Shown: positions 45,645-54,778 of the stretch, one piece after another
How positions within the stretch are numbered: position 1 is the first letter of the stretch
Layout: each line of letters starts with the position of its first letter
Source: PCRC01 sp017848435
GTDB lineage: Bacteria > Pseudomonadota > Gammaproteobacteria > Burkholderiales > Burkholderiaceae_C
Length of the DNA stretch: 64,000 bases
Assembly (NCBI GenBank): GCA_965284315.1
Contig: OZ260072.1
Span: 744,001-808,000 of the forward strand
Direction: 5' to 3'
The notes under the pieces: model-generated
Database searches by the model: none
Seen by the model: only the letters and a program-made list of their open reading frames with translations
Told to the model about the DNA's origin: nothing
Made by a program: the position numbers and the translations under genes

Positions 45645-47185
45645 GGCATCTCCGCCAGGTCGACACCGGCCTCGGCGGCCAGCTCGGCCACCGCCGCGCA
45701 GAACACGCGGGCGCGGTGGGCGTAGTCGTCAAACATGTCAAAGCTGGCACAGGCGGGCGACAGCAGCACCGCGTCACCGGCCTGCGCCAGTTGGCTGGCC
45801 TGTTGTACCGCCTCCGGCAGCGTCGCGGCGCTGTGCACCGGGACGCTGGCGCTGGCCAGCGCCTCGCCAATCAGCGGGCCGTCGCGGCCAATCAGCACCA
45901 CCGCGCGGGCGTGGCGGGCCACGGCCGGCAACAGCGGCGCGAAGTCCTGGCCCTTGCCTTCACCGCCGAGGATGACCACCAGCTTCTGGTCCGCACCCAG
46001 GCCCTGCAGCGCGGCCACGGTGGCACCGACGTTGGTGCCCTTGCTGTCGTCGTAATAGGTGACGTCGTTCAACAGGCCCACCAGCTCCACCCGGTGCGGC
46101 TCGCCCCGGTACTCGCGCAGGCCGTAGAGCATGGGCGCGAGGCTGCAGCCGGCGGCACTGGCCAGCGCCAGGGCGGCCAGCGCGTTGACCGCGTTGTGGC
46201 GGCCGCGGATGCGCAGTGCGTCGGCCGGCATCAGCCGCTGCAGCACAAGTTCGGCCGCGTCGTCTTCACGCTGCTGGGCGCGGGTGCGGCGGGTGTCGTC
46301 GGCCGGCATGGCGCGCACCAGCCAGGCCATGCCGTTGACGGTCTCGATGCCGTAGTCGCCCGGGCGCTGCGGCAGGTCGCCGCCAAAGGTCACGTGGGTG
46401 CGGAGTGGCGCAGGTTTGGTGGGCTTGCCTTTGCCACTGGGCGCATCGGTCTTGGGCAGCATCGCCATCACCGCAGGGTCGTCGCGGTTCAGCAGCATCA
46501 AACCGGTCTGGCCAAAGATGCGCGCCTTGGCGGCGGCGTAGGCGGGCATGTCGCCGTGCCAGTCGAGGTGGTCTTGCGACAGGTTGAGCACGGTGGCGGC
46601 GGTGGGCTCGAACGCGGTGGTGCTGTCGAGCTGGAAGCTGGACAGCTCCAGCACCCAGGCCTGCGGCAAGGTGCCGGCGTCCATGTGGGCGGACAAGGTG
46701 TCCAGCAGGGTGGGCCCGATGTTGCCGGCCACCGCCACGCTGAGCCCGGCGCGCGCCACCAGTTGCCCGGTGAGCGAGGTCACCGTGGTCTTGCCGTTGG
46801 TGCCGGTGACGGCCAAAACGGCCGGTGCATAGCCGTTGTCGGCCTTCAAAGCGCCCAACGCCTCAAAAAACAAGTCCAATTCGCCCTGGGCCTTAGTAGA
46901 ACCTTGCTGAATCGCTATTAAAACAGGAGCAATGGCAGCGGGCGACAAACCCGGGCTGCGGTACACCGCGTGCAAGCCAGCGCCTTCCACCAGCGCGGCG
47001 GAGAACGCGCCGGGCACAAACAACGCACCCGGCACCTGTTCGCGCAGCGCGGCCAGTTGCGGCGGCGCCTCGCGCGTGTCGGCCACGGTCACCTGCGCGC
47101 CGTGGCGGGCGCACCAGCGCGCCATCGCCAGCCCGGACGCGCCGAGGCCGAGGATGAGAACGCGTTGGTCTTGCAGGTTCAACAC
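45641..47185 (-). CDS. murD: UDP-N-acetylmuramoylalanine--D-glutamate ligase MurD
   Basis: MurD adds D-Glu to UDP-MurNAc-L-Ala. The 514-residue protein starts VLNLQDQRVLILGLGASGLAMARWCARHG. It has the ATP loop VTGTNGKTTVTSLTGQLV, LELSSFQLDSTTAFEPTAATVLNLSQDHLDWHGDMPAYAAAK, and the C-terminal DDSKGTNVGATVAAL. The GTG at 47185 follows CTGAGGTAACC, which carries the mraY stop and a GAGG ribosome-binding site; the open frame upstream is discounted. Residues near 90-100 (VLIAIQQGSTKAQGE) are encoded by repeat copy A6 without shifting the frame. Confidence 0.95.
   Translation of the reverse strand: MLNLQDQRVLILGLGASGLAMARWCARHGAQVTVADTREAPPQLAALREQVPGALFVPGAFSAALVEGAGLHAVYRSPGLSPAAIAPVLIAIQQGSTKAQGELDLFFEALGALKADNGYAPAVLAVTGTNGKTTVTSLTGQLVARAGLSVAVAGNIGPTLLDTLSAHMDAGTLPQAWVLELSSFQLDSTTAFEPTAATVLNLSQDHLDWHGDMPAYAAAKARIFGQTGLMLLNRDDPAVMAMLPKTDAPSGKGKPTKPAPLRTHVTFGGDLPQRPGDYGIETVNGMAWLVRAMPADDTRRTRAQQREDDAAELVLQRLMPADALRIRGRHNAVNALAALALASAAGCSLAPMLYGLREYRGEPHRVELVGLLNDVTYYDDSKGTNVGATVAALQGLGADQKLVVILGGEGKGQDFAPLLPAVARHARAVVLIGRDGPLIGEALASASVPVHSAATLPEAVQQASQLAQAGDAVLLSPACASFDMFDDYAHRARVFCAAVAELAAEAGVDLAEMP
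46890..46930 (-). repeat. Dispersed repeat A, copy 6 (inside murD)
   Basis: Read on the minus strand: GCTCC-N7-ATAGCG-N15-ACTAAGGC, with exact spacings. It lies in frame inside the murD coding sequence, in the variable stretch just before GELDLFFEAL, and keeps the frame open. Confidence 0.72.
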
Positions 47186-47187
47186 GG

Positions 47188-48366
47188 TTACCTCAGTTTC
47201 AAGGTGGACAAGCCCACCAGGCACAGCAGCATGGTGATGATCCAGAAGCGCACCACGACCTGCGTTTCCTTCCAGCCACTCTTCTCGAAGTGGTGGTGCA
47301 GCGGCGCCATTTTCAGGATGCGCCGGCCTTCGCCGTATTTCTTTTTGGTGTACTTGAAGTAAGTCACCTGCAGCATCACCGACAGGGCTTCCACCACAAA
47401 GATGCCGCCCATGATGGCCAGCACAATTTCCTGCCGCACGATGACGGCGATGGTGCCCAAAGCGCCGCCCAGCGCCAGCGCGCCGACGTCGCCCATGAAG
47501 ACCTGCGCCGGGTGGGTGTTGAACCACAAAAAGGCCAAGCCAGCGCCGGCCATGGCCGAGCAGAAAATCAGCAATTCGCCCGAGCCGGGGATGTGCGGGA
47601 AGAACAAATACTTGGAATACACCACGCTGCCGGTGACGTAAGCGAAGACGCCCAGCGCCGAACCGACCATCACCACCGGCATGATGGCCAGGCCGTCCAG
47701 CCCGTCGGTGAGGTTCACCGCGTTGCTGGAACCGACGATGACCAGGTAGGTCAGGATTACAAAACCGAACACGCCCAACGGATAGCTGATTTCCTTGAAG
47801 AAGGGCAGCAGCAAACCGGCCTTGGGCGGCAGGTCCACGTCAAAGCCCGACTGCACCCAGGTCAGGAACAATTCCAGCACCTTGAGGTTGGAGCTTTCTG
47901 AAATGCTGAACACCAGGTACACCGCCGCCAGCAGGCCAATGACCGACTGCCACAGGTACTTCTCGCGCGAGCGCATGCCCTCCGGGTCCTTGTGCACCAC
48001 CTTGCGCCAGTCGTCGGCCCAGCCGATGGCGCCAAAACCCAGCGTCACCAGCAGCACGATCCAGACAAAGCGGTTGCTGAGGTCGAACCACAGCAGCGTG
48101 GAGAGGGCGATCGACATCAGGATCAACACACCGCCCATGGTGGGCGTGCCCGACTTGGCGAGGTGTGTCTCCATGCCGTAGCCGCGCACCGGCTGGCCGA
48201 TCTTGAGCGCGGTCAACCGGCGGATCACCGGCGGCCCGGCGATCAGGCCGATCAGCAACGCGGTGAGTGCGGCCATCACCGCACGGAAAGTGAGGTACTG
48301 GAACACGCGAAAAAAGCCGAACTCGGGCGAGAGCGACTGCAGCCACTGCGCGAGACTAAGCAGCAT
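47188..48366 (-). CDS. mraY: Phospho-N-acetylmuramoyl-pentapeptide-transferase MraY
   Basis: MraY attaches UDP-MurNAc-pentapeptide to undecaprenyl phosphate, forming lipid I. The 392-residue membrane protein has about ten segments and the family signatures KSGTPTMGGVLIL, NAVNLTDGLDGLAIMP (catalytic Asp region) and FMGDVGALALGGALGTIAVI, then PLHHHFEKSGWKETQVVVRFWII near the end. Its start overlaps the 3' end of murF by 11 bases. The stop abuts the murD GTG. Confidence 0.97.
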   Translation of the reverse strand: MLLSLAQWLQSLSPEFGFFRVFQYLTFRAVMAALTALLIGLIAGPPVIRRLTALKIGQPVRGYGMETHLAKSGTPTMGGVLILMSIALSTLLWFDLSNRFVWIVLLVTLGFGAIGWADDWRKVVHKDPEGMRSREKYLWQSVIGLLAAVYLVFSISESSNLKVLELFLTWVQSGFDVDLPPKAGLLLPFFKEISYPLGVFGFVILTYLVIVGSSNAVNLTDGLDGLAIMPVVMVGSALGVFAYVTGSVVYSKYLFFPHIPGSGELLIFCSAMAGAGLAFLWFNTHPAQVFMGDVGALALGGALGTIAVIVRQEIVLAIMGGIFVVEALSVMLQVTYFKYTKKKYGEGRRILKMAPLHHHFEKSGWKETQVVVRFWIITMLLCLVGLSTLKLR

Positions 48367-49753
48367 GGGCCGCTCCCTTGGTTTGAATGTTCTGTTGTTG
48401 GGTGATGACCGCGACCACCCGCTCCATCTTCATGAAGCGCGAGCCCTTGACCAGCACACTGGCCACGGTGGGCAGCGTGTCAAGCACGTCGGCGTTCAGC
48501 GTGTCCACGTCGGCATGGTGTTGTCCACCAACGCCAAACGCCGCAGCAGCCAGGACAGACTGCGCGCCCAGCGCCAGCAGTTGCTCAATGCCCTGTTCTT
48601 TTGCATAGCGGCCAACCTCGGCATGCAAAGCGGGCCCGTCCGACCCCACCTCGCCCATGTCGCCCAGCACCAGCAGGCGCGGGCCGGGCAGACCGGCCAG
48701 CACGTCGATGGCGGCACGCACCGAGTCGGGGTTGGCGTTGTAGGTGTCGTCCACCAAGGTGACGGCATGGCCTGCCACACGCACCTGCAAGGCACGCGAA
48801 CGGCCCTTGACCGGCTCGAACGCCGACAAACCCTGCGCCGCAGCGGCCAGCGGCACACCCGCGGCCAGCGCACAGGCCAGGGCCGCGAGCGAGTTCTTGA
48901 CGTTGTGGCGGCCTGCGATCTGCAGGCGGTAGGCCACGGGGCCAGCGGGTGTGGCGGCGCGAACCGACCAACCACCATCCACCCACTGTGCGGATGTGGC
49001 GGTCACGTCGGCCGGGCCACTGTCGGCAAAGGTCAGCGTGGGCCGCTGCCCGGCCAACGCCTGCCAGGTGGCGGTGTGGGCGTCGTCGGCCGGGAACACG
49101 GCCGCACCGTGCGCCGGCAAGGCCGAAATCACCGCACCGTTTTCCTCGGCCACCGCCGCCACGCTGTGCATGAACTCCAGGTGTTCGCGCTGGGCGTTGT
49201 TGACCAGCGCCACGGTGGGCTGCGCCATCGCCGCCAGTTGCGCGATCTCGCCCGGGTGGTTCATGCCCAGCTCCACCACCGCCACGTCGTGCGTGGCGCG
49301 CAGGCGCAGCAGCGTCAGCGGCACGCCAATGTCGTTGTTGAAGTTGCCTTCGGTCGCCAGCATCGTGGCCGGTTTCCAGGCGCGCAGGATGGCCGCGACC
49401 ATTTGCGTCACCGTGGTTTTGCCGTTGCTGCCGGTCACCGCCACCAGCGGCAAAGAGAACTGGCGGCGCCAGGCGGTCGCCAACTGGCCGAGCGAGCGCT
49501 TGGCATCGGCCACCTCCACGCCGGGCAGGCCACAGGCGGCCACGCCGCGTTCGGCCAGTACCGCCGCAGCGCCCTGGGCGGCGGCCTGGGGCAGAAAGTC
49601 GTTGGCGTCGAAACGCTCGCCCCGCAAGGCGACGAACAGGTCACCGGGTTGCAGGGTGCGGGTGTCGGTGTGCACCCGCAGCACAGCGGTGTCGGCCGCG
49701 CCGATGCACTGGCTGCCGGGCAACCAGGCCTGGAGTTGGGCCAGCGTCATCAT
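48356..49753 (-). CDS. murF: UDP-N-acetylmuramoyl-tripeptide--D-alanyl-D-alanine ligase MurF
   Basis: MurF adds D-Ala-D-Ala made by Ddl to the UDP-MurNAc tripeptide. The 465-residue protein has VHTDTRTLQPGDLFVALRGERFDANDFL (N-terminal domain), the ATP loop VTGSNGKTTVTQMVAAIL, VVELGMNHPGEIAQLAAMAQPTVALVNNAQREHLE, and LVDDTYNANPDSVRAAIDVLAGL. Start and stop overlap murE and mraY respectively, in the standard murE-murF-mraY order. Confidence 0.97.
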   Translation of the reverse strand: MMTLAQLQAWLPGSQCIGAADTAVLRVHTDTRTLQPGDLFVALRGERFDANDFLPQAAAQGAAAVLAERGVAACGLPGVEVADAKRSLGQLATAWRRQFSLPLVAVTGSNGKTTVTQMVAAILRAWKPATMLATEGNFNNDIGVPLTLLRLRATHDVAVVELGMNHPGEIAQLAAMAQPTVALVNNAQREHLEFMHSVAAVAEENGAVISALPAHGAAVFPADDAHTATWQALAGQRPTLTFADSGPADVTATSAQWVDGGWSVRAATPAGPVAYRLQIAGRHNVKNSLAALACALAAGVPLAAAAQGLSAFEPVKGRSRALQVRVAGHAVTLVDDTYNANPDSVRAAIDVLAGLPGPRLLVLGDMGEVGSDGPALHAEVGRYAKEQGIEQLLALGAQSVLAAAAFGVGGQHHADVDTLNADVLDTLPTVASVLVKGSRFMKMERVVAVITQQQNIQTKGAAHAA

Positions 49754-51252
49754 GCGCTGGCTCCTGTGGGTGTGACCGGGCGCTGCGCGAGCGCACGCCG
49801 GGCCTCGGCCTGGTCAGAAAACGGGTGGCGCACACCGGCCACCTCCTGGTAGGCCTCGTGGCCCTTGCCGGCCACCAGCACCACGTCGGCGGCGGTGGCG
49901 GCCAGCACGGCGGTGGCGATGGCCTCGGCACGGTCGGGCACCACACGGGCACCGGTGCCCTGCAGGCCGGCGCGCACCTGCGCCAGGATGGTGGTGGGGT
50001 CTTCGCTGCGCGGGTTGTCGCTGGTCAGCAGCAGCGCGTCGGCGCGTTGCTCGGCGGCAGCGGCCATCAGCGGGCGTTTGGACGCGTCGCGGTCGCCGCC
50101 GCAGCCAAACACGCACCACAGCCGGCCGCCGCGTGCCTGCGCCACCGGGCGCAAGGCGTCGAGCGTCTGCGCCAGCGCATCGGGCGTGTGGGCGTAGTCC
50201 ACCACCACCAGGGGCTGCCCCGGTTCGCCCACGCACTCCATGCGGCCCGGCACGGGCAACAGGTTCTTGCAGGCGGCCACCGCATCGGCCAGGGCCAGGC
50301 CCAAGGCGCGCATTGCCCCGATGGCACCGAGCAGGTTGGCCACGTTGTAGGCACCAATGGCCTGGGTGTCCAGCACATGCACCGCCGCGCCACCGGCCTC
50401 CCGCACCTCAAAGCGCAGCCCACGCGGGCCCTGTGTGATGACCTGCGCCTGCAAACGGGCAGGCCCCTGGCACGACACGGTCCAGAGGTCGAGGCCGCTG
50501 CCGGCCAGCTCGGCGGCCAGTGCAGCGCCATGGGGGTCGTCCACATTCACCACGGCGGCTTTCAGGCCAGGCCAGCGGAACAGCGCGGCCTTGGCAGCCC
50601 AGTAGGCGGCCATGCTGCCGTGGTAGTCGAGGTGGTCCTGGGTGAAGTTGGTGAACACCGCCACCGCCAGCGCGCAGCCGTCGAGCCGGTGTTCGGCCAG
50701 GCCGATGGACGAGGCCTCGATGGCGCAGGCGGTGAAGCCCCCGTCCACAAAGCGGCGCAGCCATTGCTGCAGCAGCACCGGGTCGGGCGTGGTGAGGCCG
50801 TTGTAGGCCAGTTCGGGGGGTTGGCCGATGCCCAGCGTGCCGACCACACCACAGCGGCCGTGCTGGCTCAGCGCCTGGGCCAGCCACCAGGCGGTGGAGG
50901 TTTTGCCGTTGGTGCCGGTGATGGCGACCAGCGGCAACTGCTGGCTGGGTTGGCCGTAGTAGTGCGCGGCGATCGGGCCGCTGGCGGCTTTCAGCCCCCG
51001 GTAGGCGCGGACGCGGGTGTCGTCAAAGTGGAAGGCCTCCACGCCCTCGTCTTCCACCAGGCAGGCACTGGCCCCGGCGGCCAGGGCGGCGGGCACATGG
51101 CGGCGCGCGTCGGTGGCGGCGCCAGGCCAGGCGATCAGGCCATCGCCAGCGCCAATCTGACGGCTGTCGGTGCGCAACTCGGCGCGCACCTGACCACGCA
51201 GCCAGTGCGCGGCCTGCTCCGGGCTGTGCAGGCGTTCGGGGGTGGCCATCAA
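49750..51252 (-). CDS. murE: UDP-N-acetylmuramoyl-tripeptide synthetase MurE (meso-diaminopimelate-adding)
   Basis: MurE adds meso-diaminopimelate to UDP-MurNAc-L-Ala-D-Glu. The 500-residue protein has LRTDSRQIGAGDGLIAWPG, the ATP loop ITGTNGKTSTAWWLAQAL, AIEASSIGLAEHRLDG, VVDYAHTPDALAQTLDAL, and TSDNPRSEDPTTI, whose DNPR motif marks diaminopimelate specificity. A second ATG one codon on (51249) is possible. It overlaps ftsI and murF by four bases. dapF, which supplies meso-diaminopimelate, is at the window end. Confidence 0.97.
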   Translation of the reverse strand: MMATPERLHSPEQAAHWLRGQVRAELRTDSRQIGAGDGLIAWPGAATDARRHVPAALAAGASACLVEDEGVEAFHFDDTRVRAYRGLKAASGPIAAHYYGQPSQQLPLVAITGTNGKTSTAWWLAQALSQHGRCGVVGTLGIGQPPELAYNGLTTPDPVLLQQWLRRFVDGGFTACAIEASSIGLAEHRLDGCALAVAVFTNFTQDHLDYHGSMAAYWAAKAALFRWPGLKAAVVNVDDPHGAALAAELAGSGLDLWTVSCQGPARLQAQVITQGPRGLRFEVREAGGAAVHVLDTQAIGAYNVANLLGAIGAMRALGLALADAVAACKNLLPVPGRMECVGEPGQPLVVVDYAHTPDALAQTLDALRPVAQARGGRLWCVFGCGGDRDASKRPLMAAAAEQRADALLLTSDNPRSEDPTTILAQVRAGLQGTGARVVPDRAEAIATAVLAATAADVVLVAGKGHEAYQEVAGVRHPFSDQAEARRALAQRPVTPTGASA

Positions 51253-52985
51253 AACGACTCCTCCACCGCACCGGCCAGGATCTGCGGCTTGACCGCCATG
51301 TCGGGCTGGATGCCCAGCATCCGCAGCGTCTGCGCCACCGTGTCGCTGAACACCGGGGCGGCCACGTCGCCGCCGAAGTACTTGCCGTTGCTCGGCTCGT
51401 CGATCATCACCGCCACGACGATGCGGGGTTGGTCAATCGGCGCGATGCCGACGAAAAAGCCGCGGTATTTCTTGTCGGCGTAGCCCTTGCCTTCCTGTTT
51501 GTGCGCGGTGCCGGTCTTGCCGCCCACCGAATACCCCATGGTCTGGGCCTTGGGCGCGGTGCCGCCGGGCCCCGCCGCCATGTGCAGCATGTGGCGCATG
51601 GCCACCGCGTTCTTGCTGCTCATGATCTGCACGCTGGCCGACGCCTCGGGCGACTTCAGCAGCGACACCGGGATCAACTGGCCATCGAGCGCGAACACGC
51701 TGTAGGCCCGCGCCAGCTGGAACAGGCTGCTGGACAGGCCATAGCCGTAGCTCATGGTCGCCTGCTCGATCGGCTTCCAGGTCTTGTAGGCCCGCAGCTT
51801 GCCACTGACCGCACCGGGAAAAGCCACTTGCGGCTTCTGGCCGAAGCCCACCTGGGTGTAGAGCTCCCACATGTCCTGCGGCTGCATCTGCATGGCCATC
51901 TTGACGGTGCCGACGTTGCTGGATTTCTGGATCACCTCGTTCACGGTCAACACGCCGTGCGGGTGCGCGTCGGTGATGGTGGAGCGGCCAATGCTGATGC
52001 GGCCTGGCGCGGTCTGGATGGCCGTCTCGGGGCGCACCAGCCCTTTTTCCAGCGCCAGCGCCACCACAAACGGCTTCATCGTCGAGCCGGGCTCGAAGGT
52101 GTCGGTCAAGGCGCGGTTGCGCAGTTGTGCACCGGTCAGGTTCTGCCGCTTGCCAGGCTCGTAACTGGGGTAGTTGACCAGCGCCAGAATCTCGCCACTG
52201 GCCACGTCCAGCACCACCACGCTGCCGGCCTTGGCCTTGTTCTCGATCACGGTGTCGCGCAGCTTCTGGTAGGCGAAGAACTGCACCTTGCTGTCAATGC
52301 TGAGCTGCAGGTCGCGGCCGTCCACCGGCGGCACCTGCTCGCCCACGTCTTCCACCACCCGGCCAAACCGGTCCTTGATGACACGGCGTGACCCGGCACG
52401 GCCTGCCAGGTCCTTGTTGAAGGTGAGCTCGACACCCTCCTGGCCGGCGTCCTCGACGTTGGTGAAGCCCACCACATGGGCGGCAGCCTCGCCCTCTGGG
52501 TACTGGCGCTTGTATTCCTTGCGGCTGTAGATGCCCTCGATCTTCAGCGCGGCAATCTGCTGGCCAACCGGGTCGTCGAGCTGGCGCTTGAGCCAGACAA
52601 AGGTCTTGTCTTCGTCTTTCAGCTTGCGGTTCAGCTCGGCCATCGGCATGTCGAGCAGGTTCGCCAATTTCTTCAGCTTCACCGGGTCGCGGTCCACGTC
52701 CTCCGGGATGGCCCAGATGCTGGTGGCCGGCACGCTGGACGCGAGGATCAGGCCATTGCGGTCCAGAATGCGGCCGCGGTTGGCTGGCAGCTCCAGCGTG
52801 CGCGCAAACCGCACCTCGCCCTGCCGCTGGAAGAAGGCGTTGCCAATCACCTGCACATAGGCCGCACGGGCCGCCAGCACCGAGAAGGCGATGGCAATCC
52901 CAGCGACGATGAACTTGCTGCGCCAGACCGGCGTTTTGCTCGCCAGCAAGGGGCTGGACGTGTAGCGGATGCTGCGGCCGCTCAC
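51249..52985 (-). CDS. ftsI: Septal transpeptidase FtsI (penicillin-binding protein 3)
   Basis: FtsI cross-links septal peptidoglycan. The 578-residue protein has one N-terminal membrane segment (SKFIVAGIAIAFSVLAARAAYVQV), a pedestal domain with RGRILDRNGLILASS, and the transpeptidase domain: FEPGSTMKPF (SxxK nucleophile), the SSN motif in VIQKSSNVGTVKM, and GYSVGGKTGTAHK (KTGT). It overlaps ftsL (four bases) upstream and murE downstream. The Ser-Asn-Lys catalytic triad is intact. Confidence 0.97.
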   Translation of the reverse strand: MSGRSIRYTSSPLLASKTPVWRSKFIVAGIAIAFSVLAARAAYVQVIGNAFFQRQGEVRFARTLELPANRGRILDRNGLILASSVPATSIWAIPEDVDRDPVKLKKLANLLDMPMAELNRKLKDEDKTFVWLKRQLDDPVGQQIAALKIEGIYSRKEYKRQYPEGEAAAHVVGFTNVEDAGQEGVELTFNKDLAGRAGSRRVIKDRFGRVVEDVGEQVPPVDGRDLQLSIDSKVQFFAYQKLRDTVIENKAKAGSVVVLDVASGEILALVNYPSYEPGKRQNLTGAQLRNRALTDTFEPGSTMKPFVVALALEKGLVRPETAIQTAPGRISIGRSTITDAHPHGVLTVNEVIQKSSNVGTVKMAMQMQPQDMWELYTQVGFGQKPQVAFPGAVSGKLRAYKTWKPIEQATMSYGYGLSSSLFQLARAYSVFALDGQLIPVSLLKSPEASASVQIMSSKNAVAMRHMLHMAAGPGGTAPKAQTMGYSVGGKTGTAHKQEGKGYADKKYRGFFVGIAPIDQPRIVVAVMIDEPSNGKYFGGDVAAPVFSDTVAQTLRMLGIQPDMAVKPQILAGAVEESF

Positions 52986-53365
52986 GGTGTGGCCCCCACG
53001 CGCCGCACTGGCGTGTCGCCGCTGCCCCCCGAGGGGGCGGAACTTGCTCGGGGCGGCCCGTCGCTGCGTTCGACGCCCCCCACGCTGGCACTGGCCTTGG
53101 CTTCCGGGTCACTCACATACTGCGTGATGCCCGGCGTGGCCGACTGCATCTGCAGCTGCTGCCGTGCCATCTTTTCCACCCGCAGCGGGGTGGCCTGGGC
53201 GCGCTTTTCCACCTGCAGCCGCTCAAACTCCACTTCCAGCCGACGCGCTTCGTTGTTGGCCTTCTCCAACTCGCCAAACAGCTGGCGCGATTCGTACTGG
53301 GTGCGAACCAAATACAGCGCGCTCGCCATCACGGCGAGCAACAAAACCACATTGACCCTGCTCAT
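52982..53365 (-). CDS. ftsL: Cell division protein FtsL with a repeat-derived C-terminal tail
   Basis: FtsL is a small bitopic divisome protein that forms a coiled coil with FtsB. The 127-residue product has one membrane segment at residues 4-20 (VNVVLLLAVMASALYLV) and a leucine-rich coiled coil (SRQLFGELEKANNEARRLEVEFERLQVE). Residues 1-93 match the usual family length. Residues 94-125 (rich in Gly, Ser, Pro and Arg) are encoded by repeat copy B4. The stop still overlaps the ftsI start by four bases, so coupling is kept. Whether the tail is tolerated or used is unknown. Confidence 0.9.
   Translation of the reverse strand: MSRVNVVLLLAVMASALYLVRTQYESRQLFGELEKANNEARRLEVEFERLQVEKRAQATPLRVEKMARQQLQMQSATPGITQYVSDPEAKASASVGGVERSDGPPRASSAPSGGSGDTPVRRVGATP
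52991..53085 (+). repeat. GC-rich dispersed repeat B, copy 4 (inside ftsL)
   Basis: GCTGCCCCCCGAGGGGGCGG, then CTCGGGGCGGCCCG, followed by CGTCGCTGCG. It aligns with copies B1 and B3. It lies entirely within the 3' end of ftsL, up to six bases from the ftsI start, and encodes the C-terminal tail of FtsL. Confidence 0.75.
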
Positions 53366-54303
53366 GCCGCAGTCCTTTGCGCCACACGCATGATGGCGCT
53401 GCGCGAACGGGGATTGCGGGCCACTTCCTCGGCACTGGGCTTGATGCGGCCATGTGCCACCAGCTTCATCACCTTGGGCGGCGCAAACGGGTTGCGGCGG
53501 TCGTATTCCTCGCGGCTGTGCTGCGCGATGAACTGCTTCACGATGCGGTCTTCCAGCGAATGGAAACTGATCACGACCAGACGCCCTCCGGGTTGCAATA
53601 CGTTCAGCGACGCTTCTAGCGCCTGGCGGAGCTCTTCAAGCTCGGCGTTGATGAAAATCCGAAAAGCCTGAAATGTGCGCGTTGCAGGGTCCTGGCCCGA
53701 CTCGCGGGTTTTGACCGAACCAGCCACGAGCTGGGCCAGTTCAAGGGTGGTGGCAGGCACGCCCCGTTCCTGTCGGCGAGCCACAATCGCCTTTGCAATC
53801 GGCCCAGCAAACCGCTCTTCCCCATAGTCACGAATCACCTCCGAAATCTGGTCGAGCTCCGCATGGGCCAGCCACTCGGCCACGCTCTCGCCCCGGGTGG
53901 GGTCCATGCGCATGTCGAGCGGGCCGTCGTTGCGGAAAGAAAAGCCCCGTGCCGGGTTGTCCACCTGCGGTGAACTGATGCCCAGGTCCATCAGCAGACC
54001 GGTGACGCTGCCGTGCGGCAGCTCGCCCAGGTGGCTGAAACCCTGGTGCCGGATGGAAAAACGCGGGTCGTGGATGTGGGCCGCTTCGGCCAGCGCGTCC
54101 GGGTCCTTGTCGAAGGCCACCAACCGGCCGGCGGGCGACAGGCGGGCCAGAATCTGCCGGGTGTGGCCGCCACGGCCGAACGTCGCGTCCACATACACCT
54201 CCGGCAGCGCAGGCGCGCCGTCCGGGAGGGGTTCCGCATTGCTGAACAGCGCTTCGACTGCTTCGTTCAACAAGACGGTGGTGTGTGTCCATGAGGTCGC
54301 CAC
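53362..54303 (-). CDS. rsmH: 16S rRNA m4C1402 methyltransferase RsmH
   Basis: RsmH (formerly MraW) methylates N4 of C1402 in 16S rRNA. The 313-residue protein begins SWTHTTVLLNEAVEAL, has the SAM-binding YVDATFGRGGHTRQIL, DLGISSPQVDNPARGFSFRNDGPLDMRMD, and the C-terminal VVISFHSLEDRIVKQF. It overlaps ftsL by four bases and lies nine bases after mraZ in the usual mraZ-rsmH-ftsL order. Confidence 0.97.
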   Translation of the reverse strand: MATSWTHTTVLLNEAVEALFSNAEPLPDGAPALPEVYVDATFGRGGHTRQILARLSPAGRLVAFDKDPDALAEAAHIHDPRFSIRHQGFSHLGELPHGSVTGLLMDLGISSPQVDNPARGFSFRNDGPLDMRMDPTRGESVAEWLAHAELDQISEVIRDYGEERFAGPIAKAIVARRQERGVPATTLELAQLVAGSVKTRESGQDPATRTFQAFRIFINAELEELRQALEASLNVLQPGGRLVVISFHSLEDRIVKQFIAQHSREEYDRRNPFAPPKVMKLVAHGRIKPSAEEVARNPRSRSAIMRVAQRTAA

Positions 54304-54312
54304 CGCCAGCTT

Positions 54313-54741
54313 TCAGAAAGAGAAGTCCCGGAACACATCGGGCATTTCGCCCTGCATGGCCTGGGCCTCCTGGGCGTCGTAAGTGGCTTTGTCCCACAGC
54401 TCGAAGTGGTTGCCCATGCCGAGCAGGATGGTGTCTTTGCCGATGCTGGCGGCCGCACGCAGCTCAGGCGACACCAGCACACGGCCGGTGCCGTCCATCT
54501 CCACGTCCATGGCGTTGCCGAGGAAGATGCGCTTCCACCACTGGGCCGACATCGGCAACTCGCCGATGCGTTCGCGGAATTTTTCCCACTCGGGGCGGGG
54601 AAACAGCATGAGGCAGCCGTGCGGGTGTTTGGTGATCGTGATCTGGCCGGCCGCGGTCGCGCTCAGGACGTCGCGGTGCCGGGTCGGCACCGACAGCCGA
54701 CCCTTGGCATCCAGACTCAGACACGAAGCCCCTTGAAACAC
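54313..54741 (-). CDS. mraZ: Transcriptional regulator MraZ
   Basis: MraZ is an AbrB-like transcription factor that binds its own promoter and represses the dcw cluster. The 142-residue protein has two copies of the MraZ fold: LDAKGRLSVPTRHRD at the N-terminus and MDGTGRVLVSPELRAAA in the second half. The start is taken as GTG 54741 (VFQGASCL), because GAGGG lies six bases upstream and this gives the usual 142-residue length; the longer frame from GTG 54756 would put that site inside the gene. Four MraZ boxes lie upstream at 54779-54814. Confidence 0.92.
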   Translation of the reverse strand: MFQGASCLSLDAKGRLSVPTRHRDVLSATAAGQITITKHPHGCLMLFPRPEWEKFRERIGELPMSAQWWKRIFLGNAMDVEMDGTGRVLVSPELRAAASIGKDTILLGMGNHFELWDKATYDAQEAQAMQGEMPDVFRDFSF

Positions 54742-54778
54742 GTTTTTCCCTCGCACGATCCAGATGGCGTGGCGAAAC

